Shown: positions 43,460 through 52,808 of the stretch, one piece after another
Layout: each line of letters begins with the position of its first letter
Numbering within the stretch: position 1 is the stretch's first letter
DNA from: Rhodobacteraceae bacterium IMCC1335
GTDB lineage: Bacteria > Pseudomonadota > Alphaproteobacteria > Rhodobacterales > Rhodobacteraceae
Length of the DNA: 64,000 bases
Direction of reading: 5' to 3'
Assembly (NCBI GenBank): GCA_039640495.1
Contig: CP046864.1
Coordinates: forward strand, 124,001 to 188,000
The notes under the pieces: model-generated
What the model was told of the DNA's origin: nothing
Database searches by the model: none
What the model saw: the letters and a program-made list of their open reading frames with translations, nothing else
Translations under genes and position numbers: made by a program

Positions 43460-43824
43460 TGGTAAAAATATTATATGTCGAGGATAATGAAGATAACGTT
43501 TACATGCTGAAGCGGCGCTTAACGCGCAAAGGCTTTGGCGTGGTGATCGCGGGTGATGGGCTTGCCGGAGTGGCTATGGCGCATAGTGAAACCCCCGATT
43601 TAATTCTTATGGATTTGAGTTTGCCCAAAATGGATGGGTGGGCTGCAACGCGGGCGATCAAGGCAGATCCCGCCACGCAAGGGATTCCGGTGATTGCTTT
43701 ATCCGCGCATGCGATGGAAGAGCATAAGCAAAGCGCCCTGCAGGCAGGTTGTGATGATTATGATACAAAGCCGGTGGACCTGCCCCGATTGCTGGCCAAA
43801 ATTAACGCAGCATTGGGGCGGTGA
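43459..43824 (+). CDS. Single-domain response regulator (DivK-like receiver)
   Basis: A 121-residue stand-alone receiver: acidic pair in ILYVEDNEDN, phospho-Asp in LILMDLSLPKMDGW (about residue 53), Thr/Ser in VIALSAHA and Lys in YDTKPVD. It resembles DivK and other shuttle receivers that carry phosphate or bind partner kinases. The ATG lies in the TGATG that ends the kinase gene, and its own TGA is followed one base later by the next start. Production is therefore coupled to both neighbours. Confidence 0.85.
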   Translation: MVKILYVEDNEDNVYMLKRRLTRKGFGVVIAGDGLAGVAMAHSETPDLILMDLSLPKMDGWAATRAIKADPATQGIPVIALSAHAMEEHKQSALQAGCDDYDTKPVDLPRLLAKINAALGR

Positions 43825-43825
43825 A

Positions 43826-44869
43826 ATGATTAATAAAGAACAGGCAAAGATACTTGTTGTCGATGATATTGAAGCAAATCGCTTCACGTTAGAGCGCCGG
43901 TTGAAGCGCGATGGATATGCCAATGTTGTTTTAGCAGATTGCGGTAAAGCCGCGCTAAGCTCTGTTGAAAGCACCGAATTTGATTTGGTGCTTTTGGACC
44001 TTATGATGCCTGATATGAGCGGTCTCGAGGTGCTTAAAATCTTAAAATCTGATCCACATTATCGCAAAATTCCAGTTGTTATGGTCACGGCTTCTGATGA
44101 GGTTGAGACGGCGGCTGAGTGTATTTTAAGCGGCGCTGATGATTTCATTACCAAGCCGTTTAACGCCACATTGCTAAAGGCGCGGGTTGGCGCCTGCCTT
44201 GAAAAGAAGCGTTTGCAAGATAGCGAAGATCTGTATCTTAGCCGAGTGGAAAGCGACAAGCAGCGCTCTCAAGATGTATTGAAAACAGTGCTGCCGAACG
44301 ATGTCGCCGTAGAGCTTCAATCCACTGGGCGCGTGCATTCTCGGCGCTATGATGACGTTGCTATTTTGATCTGTGATCTGGTGGGATTTACCGCGTTTTG
44401 TGAGCAGAATGATCCTGAAATTGTGGTTGAAACTTTGCAAACGCTGGTGGAAGCGTTTGAACAGGTGTTCGCCAAATTTGCTTTAGACAAGGTGAAAACG
44501 GTGGGCGATGCGATCGTTGCCGTAGGAGGCTTAGCGCGGCCAACACCCGAAGCGGTTAAATCCTGCGTCTCTGCCAGCTTGATGCTGCGCGATATTGCCA
44601 ATGCCTTTGAGCCTTCTTTTGGGTTGCATGTGGGCATCCATAGCGGCTCATTGGTTGCTGGCACCGTGGGCAAATCAACCATCCAATTTGATATTTTGGG
44701 CAAAGATGTGAATATCGCTTTCAATATTTGTGATTTGTCCGAGAGCGATCAGATTTTATTGTCAAGCGATGCATGGATGCATGTGCGCAATGAGGTGGTG
44801 GCAAAATCTGCGGGTTTGGCGCGGTTGAAAAGTGGCCAAGATATCGAACTTTTTGAGTGCGGCACGTAA
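43826..44869 (+). CDS. Receiver domain fused to a class III cyclase domain lacking the catalytic Arg
   Basis: A 347-residue output protein. Residues 1-125 form a receiver (ILVVDDIEANR, phospho-Asp in LVLLDLMMPDMSG, Lys in DDFITKPFN). A helical linker rich in Arg/Ser/Asp leads to a cyclase domain from about residue 170, with metal Asp in LICDLVGFTAF, Lys and second Asp in VKTVGDAIVAV, and the adenine-side Asp in QFDILG. The transition-state segment reads GKDVNIAFNICD, with Asn where active enzymes have Arg (VNxASR). Activity may be reduced, altered or lost. The ATG at 43826 follows the previous stop by one base; a longer frame inside the receiver gene from 43694 is a shadow extension. Confidence 0.85.
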   Translation: MINKEQAKILVVDDIEANRFTLERRLKRDGYANVVLADCGKAALSSVESTEFDLVLLDLMMPDMSGLEVLKILKSDPHYRKIPVVMVTASDEVETAAECILSGADDFITKPFNATLLKARVGACLEKKRLQDSEDLYLSRVESDKQRSQDVLKTVLPNDVAVELQSTGRVHSRRYDDVAILICDLVGFTAFCEQNDPEIVVETLQTLVEAFEQVFAKFALDKVKTVGDAIVAVGGLARPTPEAVKSCVSASLMLRDIANAFEPSFGLHVGIHSGSLVAGTVGKSTIQFDILGKDVNIAFNICDLSESDQILLSSDAWMHVRNEVVAKSAGLARLKSGQDIELFECGT

Positions 44870-44873
44870 AGGT

Positions 44874-45446
44874 TTACCGCCAGGTCACGCTCTGCTCAAG
44901 ATTGGGCCGCGGGCGCTCTGGAGGCGTTGTAGTTTCGGAGCCTAAATAAATCAAACCAGCCACGCGCTCATGGGCGCTTAATCCAAGGCCGTTTTCGACG
45001 AAGTTGCGATTATGGCTGGCCCATCCCGATAGCCAATTTGCTCCCCAACCGGCGGCAAGGGCGGCATTCAGCAAAGCCAGGCAGACTGCGCCAGCCGAAT
45101 AGGTTTGTTCAATTGTAGGAATTTTCTCTGATGGCTTTTGGACCTCGATCACGGCCACTGCCACATGACCTTGGTCAAAAGGTTGGCGGGCTTTTTCAAC
45201 CGCACAGGCGTCTAATTGCGCCTCGAGCGCGCAGGTTTCGGCAAAGCCTGCCAATTCATCCAAACTCTCTGACGTTAAAACGATCAGGCGCCAAGGTTCT
45301 AATTTACCATGGTCGGGCGTGCGCAGCGCCGCCGTTAAAATATCACGCAATTGTTCGTGATCTGGCGCGGGCAGGCTTAAGGTTTTTGCCGGCCTTGAGC
45401 GTCGCGTTAATAAGAAATCTAAAGCGGCTTGGTTGCGCTTGGGCAT
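44874..45446 (-). CDS. Nitroreductase-family protein
   Basis: A 190-residue single-domain FMN protein. The start LDFLLTRRSRPAKTL matches the RRSxR phosphate-binding motif of nitroreductases, followed by AALRTPDHGKLEPWRLIVLT and the C-terminal WGANWLSGWASHN and LGLSAHERVAGLIYLG. The compact length is that of the YdjA-like subfamily. The physiological substrate is not known for this subgroup. It ends four bases from the convergent receiver-cyclase gene. Confidence 0.8.
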   Translation of the reverse strand: MPKRNQAALDFLLTRRSRPAKTLSLPAPDHEQLRDILTAALRTPDHGKLEPWRLIVLTSESLDELAGFAETCALEAQLDACAVEKARQPFDQGHVAVAVIEVQKPSEKIPTIEQTYSAGAVCLALLNAALAAGWGANWLSGWASHNRNFVENGLGLSAHERVAGLIYLGSETTTPPERPRPNLEQSVTWR

Positions 45447-45521
45447 TTACTCGTGGTCCATTTTAAAGGCGCCATGGGCCCCTCTTTATTTGAAAATAGG
45501 GCGTTAGCGCGATGTATAGGT

Positions 45522-46499
45522 TTAATAATCAGACAGTGCGATCCGATCCATGATTTTAACAAGCTCGACGCTGATGCCGGGTTCAGACATCGCATGGCCT
45601 GCGTTTTTGATCATTTTTAAATTGCATTTGGGCCAAGCTTTGGACAGCTCGATCGCAGTTTTGGGCGGGCAAATCATATCATATCTGCCTTGCACGATCC
45701 ACCCGGGGATATGGGCGATCCGCTCCATGGCGTTTAAGATTTGTCCATCATGATCCAAGAACCCGTTATTAATGAAATAATGGTTCTCTAATCTTGCAAA
45801 GGTGCGCGCATAATCGCTCGGCGCTTCGCCTCCGCGGCCATCCGAATAAACCGAGGCCAATGCGGTTTCCCAAGCTGACCATATCCGGCCAAACTGTATT
45901 TCTACGCGCAGATCCCCGCTGAACAAACGGCGGTGAAAGGCTGCAATCAAATCATCTCGTTCGTCTTCTGGGATTTTTTCGATAAATTTTTCCCAGGCAT
46001 CGGGCCAAAACTGGCTGGCCCCGCCGCCATAAAACCAGGCCAATTCCTTCTGTGTCATTGTGAATACGCCGCGCAGAATGAGATGGCTCACCCGTTCTGG
46101 ATGGGCTTGAGCATAGATCAACGCCAATGTGGCGCCCCAACTGCCTCCGAATAACGCCCATGTGTCAAGGCCCAGTCGCTGTCGTATCGCTTCCATATCT
46201 TGTAGCAGATGCCAGGTAGTATTGTTGGTCACGCTGGCCTGTGGCTTACTGCGCCCGCAACCGCGCTGATCAAAAAGGATAATATGGTATTGTTCTGGAT
46301 TGAAATAGCGCCGCATGATCGGGCTACAGCCTCCGCCGGGCCCGCCATGAAGAACCACAACCGGGCGCCCCTGTGGATTTCCACATTGCTCGATATAAAT
46401 ATGGTGGCCATCTCCCGTATCGATAATCTCTGCAGAAAATGGATCGACGGTAGGATATAAATGCTGATATGCGCGTTTTTGATCTGAGAATTTATCCAT
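45522..46499 (-). CDS. pip: Prolyl aminopeptidase (proline iminopeptidase)
   Basis: A 325-residue alpha/beta hydrolase. The oxyanion segment [16 protein letters not shown] (about residues 51-66) and nucleophile [13 protein letters not shown] (about 118-130) are the prolyl-aminopeptidase signature. The Asp of the triad is near [12 protein letters not shown] and the His in NAGHAMSE. It removes N-terminal proline from peptides in the cytoplasm. Length matches the single-chain family. Its start is only 49 bases from the divergent ubiG start, so the two promoters overlap. Confidence 0.88.
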   Translation of the reverse strand: MDKFSDQKRAYQHLYPTVDPFSAEIIDTGDGHHIYIEQCGNPQGRPVVVLHGGPGGGCSPIMRRYFNPEQYHIILFDQRGCGRSKPQASVTNNTTWHLLQDMEAIRQRLGLDTWALFGGSWGATLALIYAQAHPERVSHLILRGVFTMTQKELAWFYGGGASQFWPDAWEKFIEKIPEDERDDLIAAFHRRLFSGDLRVEIQFGRIWSAWETALASVYSDGRGGEAPSDYARTFARLENHYFINNGFLDHDGQILNAMERIAHIPGWIVQGRYDMICPPKTAIELSKAWPKCNLKMIKNAGHAMSEPGISVELVKIMDRIALSDY

Positions 46500-46548
46500 G
46501 AACGCACTATATGTGATTTACAGAGCAAAAGACCAGACGGAGAACCCT

Positions 46549-47292
46549 ATGAGCGGCGCAGAATTTACCGTAGATGCGAAAGAGATTGCCAAATTTGAGG
46601 CGATGGCCGCAGAGTGGTGGGATCCCAATGGTAAGTTTAAACCGCTTCACATGCTTAACCCTTGCCGATTGGATTATATCATCGCGCAGATAGCGGCAGA
46701 ATTTGACCGCGATCTTGAGCAAGACAACCCCTTTGAGGGATTGCGCATTCTGGATATTGGATGTGGGGGCGGTTTGCTCTGCGAGCCGATGGTCAGATTG
46801 GGCGCAACGGTTACTGGGGTGGATGCAGCAGCGCGCAATATTCCTGTGGCGCAAGCCCATGCCGATCAATCAAACCTGCAGATAGAGTACATCGCTGGCA
46901 CGGCCGAAAGCCTTGTCGCACAGGGCCGCGTGTTCGATGCGGTATTAAATATGGAGGTGGTCGAGCATGTCGCTGATCCGCAGGGATATTTAAAGGCCTG
47001 CCAAGAGCTTCTGAGACCGGGGGGGCTGATGGTGTGCTCTACGATCAACCGCAACGCCAAAAGCTTTGCCATGGCGATTGTGGGCGCGGAATATGTGATG
47101 CGATGGTTGCCCAAAGGCACGCATGAATGGTCAAAATTCATTACCCCGGATGAATTGTCTGTGTTTATCGAAACTGCGGGCCTTTCGGTTGTGGATCGCA
47201 AAGGCTTTGTTTTCAATCCGCTGAGCTGGCAATGGCGATTGTCTGGCAGGGATCTGAGCGTAAATTACGTAACCGCCAGCGTAAAACCCTAA
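46549..47292 (+). CDS. ubiG: Ubiquinone biosynthesis O-methyltransferase UbiG
   Basis: A 247-residue methyltransferase with the UbiG N-terminus ([19 protein letters not shown]), the SAM motif [19 protein letters not shown] (about 63-81), [11 protein letters not shown] and the C-terminal RTINR-like [10 protein letters not shown] and KGTHEWSKF. It performs both O-methylations of ubiquinone synthesis at the membrane. GGAGA lies seven bases before the ATG at 46549, which is preferred over an upstream alternative at 46498 inside the pip start. Its end overlaps the convergent petR gene by four bases. Confidence 0.93.
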   Translation: MSGAEFTVDAKEIAKFEAMAAEWWDPNGKFKPLHMLNPCRLDYIIAQIAAEFDRDLEQDNPFEGLRILDIGCGGGLLCEPMVRLGATVTGVDAAARNIPVAQAHADQSNLQIEYIAGTAESLVAQGRVFDAVLNMEVVEHVADPQGYLKACQELLRPGGLMVCSTINRNAKSFAMAIVGAEYVMRWLPKGTHEWSKFITPDELSVFIETAGLSVVDRKGFVFNPLSWQWRLSGRDLSVNYVTASVKP

Positions 47293-47984
47293 TCCGGGTT
47301 CAGCATATAACCTTCGCCGCGAACTGTTTGCAGATAGCGTGGTTGTTTTGAATCCGGCTCAATTTTTCGGCGCAACCGGGTGATCTGAACATCGATTGCG
47401 CGGTCTTGGCCCTGGCTGTGATCGCGTCCAAGTTTGCTCATCAGATCCTCGCGGCGGATGGGCCTGCCCGCGCTTTGCGCCAAAATGCCCATTAACGCGC
47501 TTTCAGTGGCAGTCAGGCGGATTTGCTCATCGGCTTTCCAAAGCTCATTGCGCTGCATGTCATATCTGATCTGCCCAAGCGTGATTAATTTAGGTCCCGT
47601 GGCTTGATCCAGATCGGTTGGAACGCGGCGTAAAATTGCATGTAGACGCAATAGCAATTCTTTGGGCTCGAAAGGTTTTGAAAGATAATCATCAGCGCCT
47701 GCCTCAAGGCCGCCAATGCGATCCTCGATCTCGCCCTTCGCGGTTAAAAGCAAAATCGGTGTATCAATTTTGCGGCGAAGATCCTTGGTCAGTGAAATGC
47801 CATCCTGTCCGGGCATCATCACGTCACAGATGATCAAATCAAAGGCCAGCCCCTCTAGCAAGTTGCGGGCATGGTGGCTATCATCGGCGGTGGTCACGTT
47901 GAAATCATTACGCTGCAAATATTTCTTGAGTAGATCGCGAATGCGCTCATCATCATCAATGATCAAAACATGCGGGATCAACAT
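47289..47984 (-). CDS. petR: OmpR-type response regulator PetR
   Basis: A 231-residue response regulator. The receiver domain has the acidic pair LIIDDDERI, phospho-Asp in [13 protein letters not shown] (about 55) and Lys in [10 protein letters not shown]. The winged-helix domain ([20 protein letters not shown], then [14 protein letters not shown] and VRGEGYML) binds DNA. The ATG follows directly on the stop of the MarR-type gene. The same petP-petR pair lies upstream of petABC in Rhodobacter capsulatus; here one gene (ilvE) lies between. No cognate kinase is adjacent. Confidence 0.85.
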   Translation of the reverse strand: MLIPHVLIIDDDERIRDLLKKYLQRNDFNVTTADDSHHARNLLEGLAFDLIICDVMMPGQDGISLTKDLRRKIDTPILLLTAKGEIEDRIGGLEAGADDYLSKPFEPKELLLRLHAILRRVPTDLDQATGPKLITLGQIRYDMQRNELWKADEQIRLTATESALMGILAQSAGRPIRREDLMSKLGRDHSQGQDRAIDVQITRLRRKIEPDSKQPRYLQTVRGEGYMLNPD

Positions 47985-48509
47985 TTAAGCCCCATCCTCT
48001 CGCAGTTGGGAATAGGCTGTCATCATATCTGGATCCATCATCGCTTCTAACACTTTGCGAAACCCGGCAACCGCTTCCGGGCCGACTTGCCGGAACGCGC
48101 TACGCATACGGCTGCGCTGCGCATCGGACAGCTTTTGTTCGAGGGCATGGCCGGCTTCTGTCAATGCCAAGTGCCGTTCTCGCTTATCGCGCTGCCCGAC
48201 TTGGCTGGTGACCAATCCATCTGCGATCAATTTGCGCAAGACGCGGTTGAGTGATTGTTTGGTCACGCCCAAAATTTGTAGCAGGTTATTCACATTCGTG
48301 CCTGGAGCGCCGTTGATAAAATGCAAGGCTCTGTGATGGGCCCGCCCATAGCCGTGTAATTCAAGTATCCTGTCTGGATCGGCGGTAAAACCACGATAGG
48401 CGAAAAACATTGCCTCAATGCCCTGCCTTAATTGATCATCCGTCAGGTAAAGTAGCGTTTCACCCATAGCGCGATGCCCGAGGGGGTGCGATAAGGAAGG
48501 GCTATCCAT
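47985..48509 (-). CDS. petP: MarR-family regulator PetP
   Basis: A 174-residue MarR-type regulator. The winged helix spans about residues 60-125: VNNLLQILGVTKQSLNRVLR, the recognition helix, followed by the wing DGLVTSQVGQRDKRERHLAL. It forms a two-gene unit with petR, as in Rhodobacter capsulatus, where the pair was found next to the cytochrome bc1 genes. A clear palindrome lies 24 bases before its start, suggesting autoregulation. Confidence 0.82.
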   Translation of the reverse strand: MDSPSLSHPLGHRAMGETLLYLTDDQLRQGIEAMFFAYRGFTADPDRILELHGYGRAHHRALHFINGAPGTNVNNLLQILGVTKQSLNRVLRKLIADGLVTSQVGQRDKRERHLALTEAGHALEQKLSDAQRSRMRSAFRQVGPEAVAGFRKVLEAMMDPDMMTAYSQLREDGA

Positions 48510-48532
48510 GCCAAATCTCCGACTGATTTCGT

Positions 48533-48574
48533 CTGACAGTTTATGTCAGTCTTGTTGACATTCCAAGCGTCAAC
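48533..48574. promoter_or_regulatory. tandem TGACA palindromes, candidate PetP operator
   Basis: CTGACA (48533-48538) with TGTCAG (48544-48549), spacer five, is followed by GTTGAC (48554-48559) with GTCAAC (48569-48574), spacer nine. Four TGAC half-sites thus occur within 42 bases, between the divergent petP and ilvE genes and 24 bases before the petP start. Such a layout fits a dimeric MarR-type repressor. Binding by PetP is inferred, not shown. Confidence 0.5.
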
Positions 48575-48675
48575 TGCTAGCCAAATCTGGTTTATTGGCA
48601 ATTTTATACCACAATTGACGCAATTTTTGAAATAATATGAATAAATTGCTGTGAGAATCTGAGAAAGGGCGCGCT

Positions 48676-49545
48676 GTGGAATTAGGATACGATGATCGCG
48701 ATGGAAAGATTTGGCTTGACGGCCAATTGGTTGATTGGCGGAGCGCGCAAGTTCATGTGCTGAGCCATGCGATGCATTATGCCAGCTCGGTGTTTGAAGG
48801 CGAGCGCGCCTATGCTGGCAAGATTTTCAAAAGCCGGGCCCATTCAGAGCGCTTATTGGCTTCGGGAAAATTGATCGATTTCGAAATTCCTTATTCTGTG
48901 GATGACATCGAAGCCGCCAAAGAGGCGGCTTTGCAGGCGAATGGCTTGAGCGATGCCTATGTGCGCGCGTTTGCATGGCGCGGCGCGGGGCTGGATATGG
49001 GGGTTGCCTCCTCGCGCAATCCGGTACGCATGGCGGTGGCTGTGTGGTCTTGGGGCAATTATTATGGCGATGCCAAGATGAAAGGCGCCAAGTTGGATAT
49101 CGCAAAATGGCGCCGGCCCGATCCGGCCACGGCGCCTTCGCAAGCCAAAGCTGCGGGGCTTTATATGATCGCAACAATGTCAAAACATGCTGCCGAAGCC
49201 AAAGGCTGCAGCGATGCAATGATGTTTGATTATCGCGGCTATGTGGCCGAGGCCACGGGCGCCAATATATTCTTTGTCAAAGATGGCGAAGTGCATACGC
49301 CGACAGCGGATGCATTTTTGAACGGGATCACCCGTCAAACGGTTATCGAAATGCTGAAAGAAAAAGGTATTCGTGTGATTGAGCGGCATATCATGCCAGA
49401 AGAGCTGGAAGGGTTTGAGCAATGCTGGCTGACGGGCACAGCGGCCGAGGTCACGCCGGTTGGCCAGATTGGCGACTTTCATTTTGACGTGGGCGCTTTG
49501 ACGCGTGATATTGCTGAAAGTTATGAAATATTGGTTCGGCAATGA
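48676..49545 (+). CDS. ilvE: Branched-chain amino acid aminotransferase
   Basis: A 289-residue fold IV aminotransferase: MHYASSVFEGERAY near residue 31, YVRAFAWRGAG (about 95), the PLP lysine in AGLYMIATMSKHAAEAKG (about 172), DYRGYVAEATGANIFFV and the phosphate-binding GITRQTVIEML, ending with CWLTGTAAEVTPVGQI. It transfers the amino group of glutamate to the keto acids of Leu, Ile and Val. The start is GTG at 48676 with GAAAGG about ten bases upstream. The gene commonly sits between petPR and petABC in Rhodobacteraceae. Confidence 0.9.
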   Translation: MELGYDDRDGKIWLDGQLVDWRSAQVHVLSHAMHYASSVFEGERAYAGKIFKSRAHSERLLASGKLIDFEIPYSVDDIEAAKEAALQANGLSDAYVRAFAWRGAGLDMGVASSRNPVRMAVAVWSWGNYYGDAKMKGAKLDIAKWRRPDPATAPSQAKAAGLYMIATMSKHAAEAKGCSDAMMFDYRGYVAEATGANIFFVKDGEVHTPTADAFLNGITRQTVIEMLKEKGIRVIERHIMPEELEGFEQCWLTGTAAEVTPVGQIGDFHFDVGALTRDIAESYEILVRQ

Positions 49546-49975
49546 TTTAAGAGCCAGCGCGTGGATGGGCCTTGATGCCTATACCTTCAATCTGTGACTA
49601 TTTTTGGATCAGGCGGGGCTATCAAACGCGGATCGAAGCGGTCATGCTCACGCGTTTTAAAGGATCCGCAAAAGGGCTGCTTTTGACGTCAAAGTTTAAA
49701 GATAAAAGATTCGTTTTTGCCGTTCAAACAACATTGGGCGCTCTGATGCGCCCGTGAAACCTGCGAGAGAGAGAATATTTTCAGGGTCTTTTGAAAAAAA
49801 AGCCAAAAAAATTGGTAAAAACTGGGTCTAGAGCCGCGCCAAAACGGCGCGGTTTCAAGAGTGTGCTGGACGAAGTCCATAAGCGGGGCTAAATAGCCCC
49901 ATGAAAAGAAGAGAGACCTCGTATTGGTCTCGCGTTGTTAGAACGATCATTTAGACGAAGAATGGAGTTTACCTC
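49546..49975 (+). other. petA leader region with four consecutive hairpins
   Basis: No gene fits in these 430 bases. On the plus strand, four stem-loops follow each other within 100 bases. CCGCGCC/GGCGCGG spans 49834-49852, extended to nine pairs at 49832-49854. TGGAC/GTCCA with a three-base loop spans 49867-49879. GGGGCT/AGCCCC spans 49885-49900. GAGACC/GGTCTC spans 49913-49931. The last ends 44 bases before petA. They look like a structured 5' leader of the bc1 mRNA or a small RNA between ilvE and petA. GGAG before the GTG serves petA. Confidence 0.5.
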
Positions 49976-50536
49976 GTGTCACATGCAGAAGATCACGAAG
50001 GCACCCGGAGAGATTTTCTCTACTATGCCACAGCAGGCGCCGGCGCCATAACAGCAGGCGCAGCGGTTTGGCCTTTGGTCAACCAGATGAACCCCTCGGC
50101 CGATGTGAAGGCCCTGTCTTCGATTCGTGTGGATATTTCAGAGATCGAACCGGGCACGCAGCTGACTGTAAAATGGCTAGGTAAGCCGGTCTTTATCCGC
50201 CGTCGGACGGAAGATGAAATTTCAGAAGCGCGCGGCGTTGCCATGGATGATTTAATCGATTTGTCAGCGCGCAACAACAACGCGCCTGAGTTAGATGCAG
50301 CCGATGAAAACCGTGCGCTTGACGAGACTGGCGAATGGTTGGTGATGATGGGCGTGTGCACGCATCTGGGCTGTGTGCCTTTGGGCGATGGCGCTGGCGA
50401 TTTCCACGGCTGGTTCTGCCCCTGTCATGGATCGCATTACGATACATCTGGTCGCATTCGCAAAGGCCCAGCTCCGGAGAATTTACCGGTGCCCGTGGCC
50501 GCTTTTGTCGACGATACTACAATCAAATTGGGTTAA
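49976..50536 (+). CDS. petA: Ubiquinol-cytochrome c reductase Rieske iron-sulfur subunit
   Basis: A 186-residue Rieske protein. The N-terminus holds a Tat-type signal-anchor ([20 protein letters not shown]) that stays as a membrane helix. The cluster-binding boxes are CTHLGC (about 129-134) and CPCHGSHYD (about 149-157), with two Cys and two His ligands plus the disulfide Cys. It accepts an electron from quinol in the bc1 complex and passes it to cytochrome c1. The start is GTG at 49976 with GGAG eight bases upstream. It is the first gene of petABC. Confidence 0.96.
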   Translation: MSHAEDHEGTRRDFLYYATAGAGAITAGAAVWPLVNQMNPSADVKALSSIRVDISEIEPGTQLTVKWLGKPVFIRRRTEDEISEARGVAMDDLIDLSARNNNAPELDAADENRALDETGEWLVMMGVCTHLGCVPLGDGAGDFHGWFCPCHGSHYDTSGRIRKGPAPENLPVPVAAFVDDTTIKLG

Positions 50537-50548
50537 GGAGTTATTGTA

Positions 50549-51874
50549 ATGGCTGGAATCCCTCACGACCATTTTGAACCGAAAACATCTGGCCAGAAAT
50601 GGCTTCACAGCCGCTTGCCAGTTGTTGGCTTGCTCTATGATACATTGATGCTTCCAACGCCGAAAAACCTCAACTGGATGTGGATCTGGGGCATTGTGCT
50701 GACCTTTTGTTTGGCGCTGCAAATTATCACCGGTATCGTTTTGGTAATGCATTACACCCCGCATGTAGATATGGCTTTTGCTTCTATCGAACATATTATG
50801 CGCAATGTGAATGGTGGGCATATGATCCGGTATCTGCACATGAACGGTGCATCTCTGTTCTTTATTGCGGTTTACGCGCATATTTTCCGTGGCCTTTATT
50901 ATGGCTCTTACAAAGCGCCGCGCGAAGTCACGTGGATCATCGGCATGTTGATCTATCTGTTAATGATGGGCACAGCGTTCATGGGCTATGTTTTGCCTTG
51001 GGGCCAAATGTCGTTCTGGGGCGCAACCGTTATTACAGGTCTGTTCGGCGCTATCCCATTTATCGGAGAGCCCATCCAAACATTGCTGCTTGGTGGCCCA
51101 GCGGTCGATAACGCGACACTGAACCGGTTTTTCAGCCTGCATTATCTATTTCCCTTCTTGATTGCAGGTTTGGTGATCGTGCATATTTGGGCATTCCACA
51201 CGACCGGGAATAACAACCCAACGGGGGTGGAAGTGCGCCGCGGCTCAAAAGCCGAAGCCGAGAAAGACACCGTGCCCTTCTGGCCCTATTTTGTGATCAA
51301 AGATTTGTTCGCCTTAGCGGTTTTACTGGCCGTGTTCTTTGCAATCGTAGGGTTCATGCCAAATTATCTGGGCCATCCGGATAATTATATTGAAGCAAAC
51401 GCATTGGCGACTCCGGCACATATTGTACCAGAATGGTATTTCTTGCCCTTCTACGCTATTTTGCGCGCCTTCACATCGGAAGTCTGGGTTGTTCAATTGA
51501 CCAGCTTCGTAACGGGCGGGATCATCGACGCGAAATTCTTCGGCGTCTTGGCGATGTTTGGGGCGATTGCTGTTATGGCCTTGGCGCCTTGGCTTGATAC
51601 ATCATCGGTACGCTCTGCGCGCTACCGCCCCATTTTGAAATGGTGGTTTGCAATTTTAGTGGTGGATTTCTTCGTGCTAATGTGGCTGGGGGCAATGCCT
51701 GCAGAAGAGCCCTATGCAACCTTCTCACTGATTGCGTCTGCCTATTGGTTTGCCTATTTCTTGGTCATTCTGCCGCTGCTTGGTGTGTTAGAAAAACCAT
51801 TGCCTGTGCCCGAAACCATTGAAGATGATTTTGACGCGCATTACGGCTCGAAAAACGCCACTCCGGCTGAATAA
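50549..51874 (+). CDS. petB: Cytochrome b of the bc1 complex
   Basis: A 441-residue cytochrome b with eight or nine hydrophobic helices. Haem-ligand histidines sit in [19 protein letters not shown] (helix B) and [20 protein letters not shown] (helix D). The Qo-site PEWY motif is in [18 protein letters not shown]. The single long chain is the bc1 form, not split as in b6f. GGAG lies a few bases before the ATG. It is 12 bases after petA and 18 before petC. Confidence 0.97.
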   Translation: MAGIPHDHFEPKTSGQKWLHSRLPVVGLLYDTLMLPTPKNLNWMWIWGIVLTFCLALQIITGIVLVMHYTPHVDMAFASIEHIMRNVNGGHMIRYLHMNGASLFFIAVYAHIFRGLYYGSYKAPREVTWIIGMLIYLLMMGTAFMGYVLPWGQMSFWGATVITGLFGAIPFIGEPIQTLLLGGPAVDNATLNRFFSLHYLFPFLIAGLVIVHIWAFHTTGNNNPTGVEVRRGSKAEAEKDTVPFWPYFVIKDLFALAVLLAVFFAIVGFMPNYLGHPDNYIEANALATPAHIVPEWYFLPFYAILRAFTSEVWVVQLTSFVTGGIIDAKFFGVLAMFGAIAVMALAPWLDTSSVRSARYRPILKWWFAILVVDFFVLMWLGAMPAEEPYATFSLIASAYWFAYFLVILPLLGVLEKPLPVPETIEDDFDAHYGSKNATPAE

Positions 51875-51892
51875 GTAAAGGGACAGAAAACA

Positions 51893-52681
51893 ATGTTAAG
51901 AAACCTGACGATCACGGCCGTCACTGCCCTTGCCTTTACCGCATCCGCTGCGTTTGCAGCCGGCGGTAGTGAACAGCATATCGAAGATTATGCGTTTTCT
52001 TTTGAAGGACCGTTCGGCAAGTTTGACCAAAACCAGCTGCAACGCGGTTTAAAGGTCTACACAGAAGTCTGTGCGGCCTGTCATGGCCTGCGCTATGTGC
52101 CTATTCGCACCTTGGCGGATGAGGGTGGGCCGCATTTCACGTCGGATCAAGTGCGCGCCTATGCGACTAATTTCGAAGTTTATGATGCGGATCTTGAAGA
52201 TTACCGCGAGGCCAAGCCAACCGATCATTTTCCTGCAAATGATGGCGCAGGTGCACCCGATCTTTCTTTGATGGCGAAAGCGCGGGCGGGATTTCATGGC
52301 CCATATGGAACAGGTATCAGCCAGCTGATCAACGGTATGGGTGGCCCGGAATATATCGCGTCATTGCTCACCGGATATACAGGTGAAGAAAAGGAAGAAG
52401 CGGGCGTAACGCTGTATGAAAATACCGCATTTCCAGGTGGCTGGATCAGTATGGCCCCGCCTTTATATGGCGAAGATGTTGAATATGATGACGGGCATGC
52501 CAATGATATTGAGCACGAAGCGATGGATGTTGCAGCCTTCCTGATGTGGACAGCCGAGCCAAAGATGATGGCGCGTCAGCATGCTGGCTTCGTGGGTGTC
52601 TTGATGCTCAGCCTTTTGGCGGCGCTTCTCTATCTAACCAATAAGCGCATTTGGGCGCCTATTAAAAAGAAAAGCGCATAG
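51893..52681 (+). CDS. petC: Cytochrome c1 of the bc1 complex
   Basis: A 262-residue c-type cytochrome. A Sec signal peptide ([20 protein letters not shown]) ends near AFAAGG; the haem site [10 protein letters not shown] follows (about residues 61-70). A C-terminal membrane anchor ([19 protein letters not shown]) and a short basic tail ([12 protein letters not shown]) complete the fold. It passes electrons from the Rieske protein to soluble or membrane cytochrome c. Alphaproteobacterial c1 inserts are present between haem site and anchor (for example [11 protein letters not shown]). Confidence 0.96.
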   Translation: MLRNLTITAVTALAFTASAAFAAGGSEQHIEDYAFSFEGPFGKFDQNQLQRGLKVYTEVCAACHGLRYVPIRTLADEGGPHFTSDQVRAYATNFEVYDADLEDYREAKPTDHFPANDGAGAPDLSLMAKARAGFHGPYGTGISQLINGMGGPEYIASLLTGYTGEEKEEAGVTLYENTAFPGGWISMAPPLYGEDVEYDDGHANDIEHEAMDVAAFLMWTAEPKMMARQHAGFVGVLMLSLLAALLYLTNKRIWAPIKKKSA

Positions 52682-52721
52682 GCGTAACCGTTAAATTAAA
52701 CCTTACGCTGCAAAGTAATAG

Positions 52722-52747
52722 GCCCGCCACTTTTGGCGGGCTTTTTA
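52722..52747 (+). terminator. Rho-independent terminator of petABC
   Basis: GCCCGCCA and TGGCGGGC pair over eight bases around a CTTT loop, followed by TTTTTAT, 40 bases after the petC stop. This is the clearest plus-strand terminator in the window. Confidence 0.88.
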
Positions 52748-52808
52748 TATTCTGCTGCGCCCGGTTGCTTTGGGTTTCTGATCAGGGCCCGTTGGGGCTT
52801 TGGATCCC

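Noticed and set aside
43694..43825. N-terminal extension of the receiver-cyclase inside the previous receiver gene
   Set aside because: The overlapped stretch is the other frame of a good receiver domain; ATG at 43826 starts directly before ILVVDD.
49572..49757. 61-codon plus-strand frame between ilvE and petA
   Set aside because: No family resemblance and no clear ribosome binding site, and it ends in the AT-rich stretch before the hairpins.
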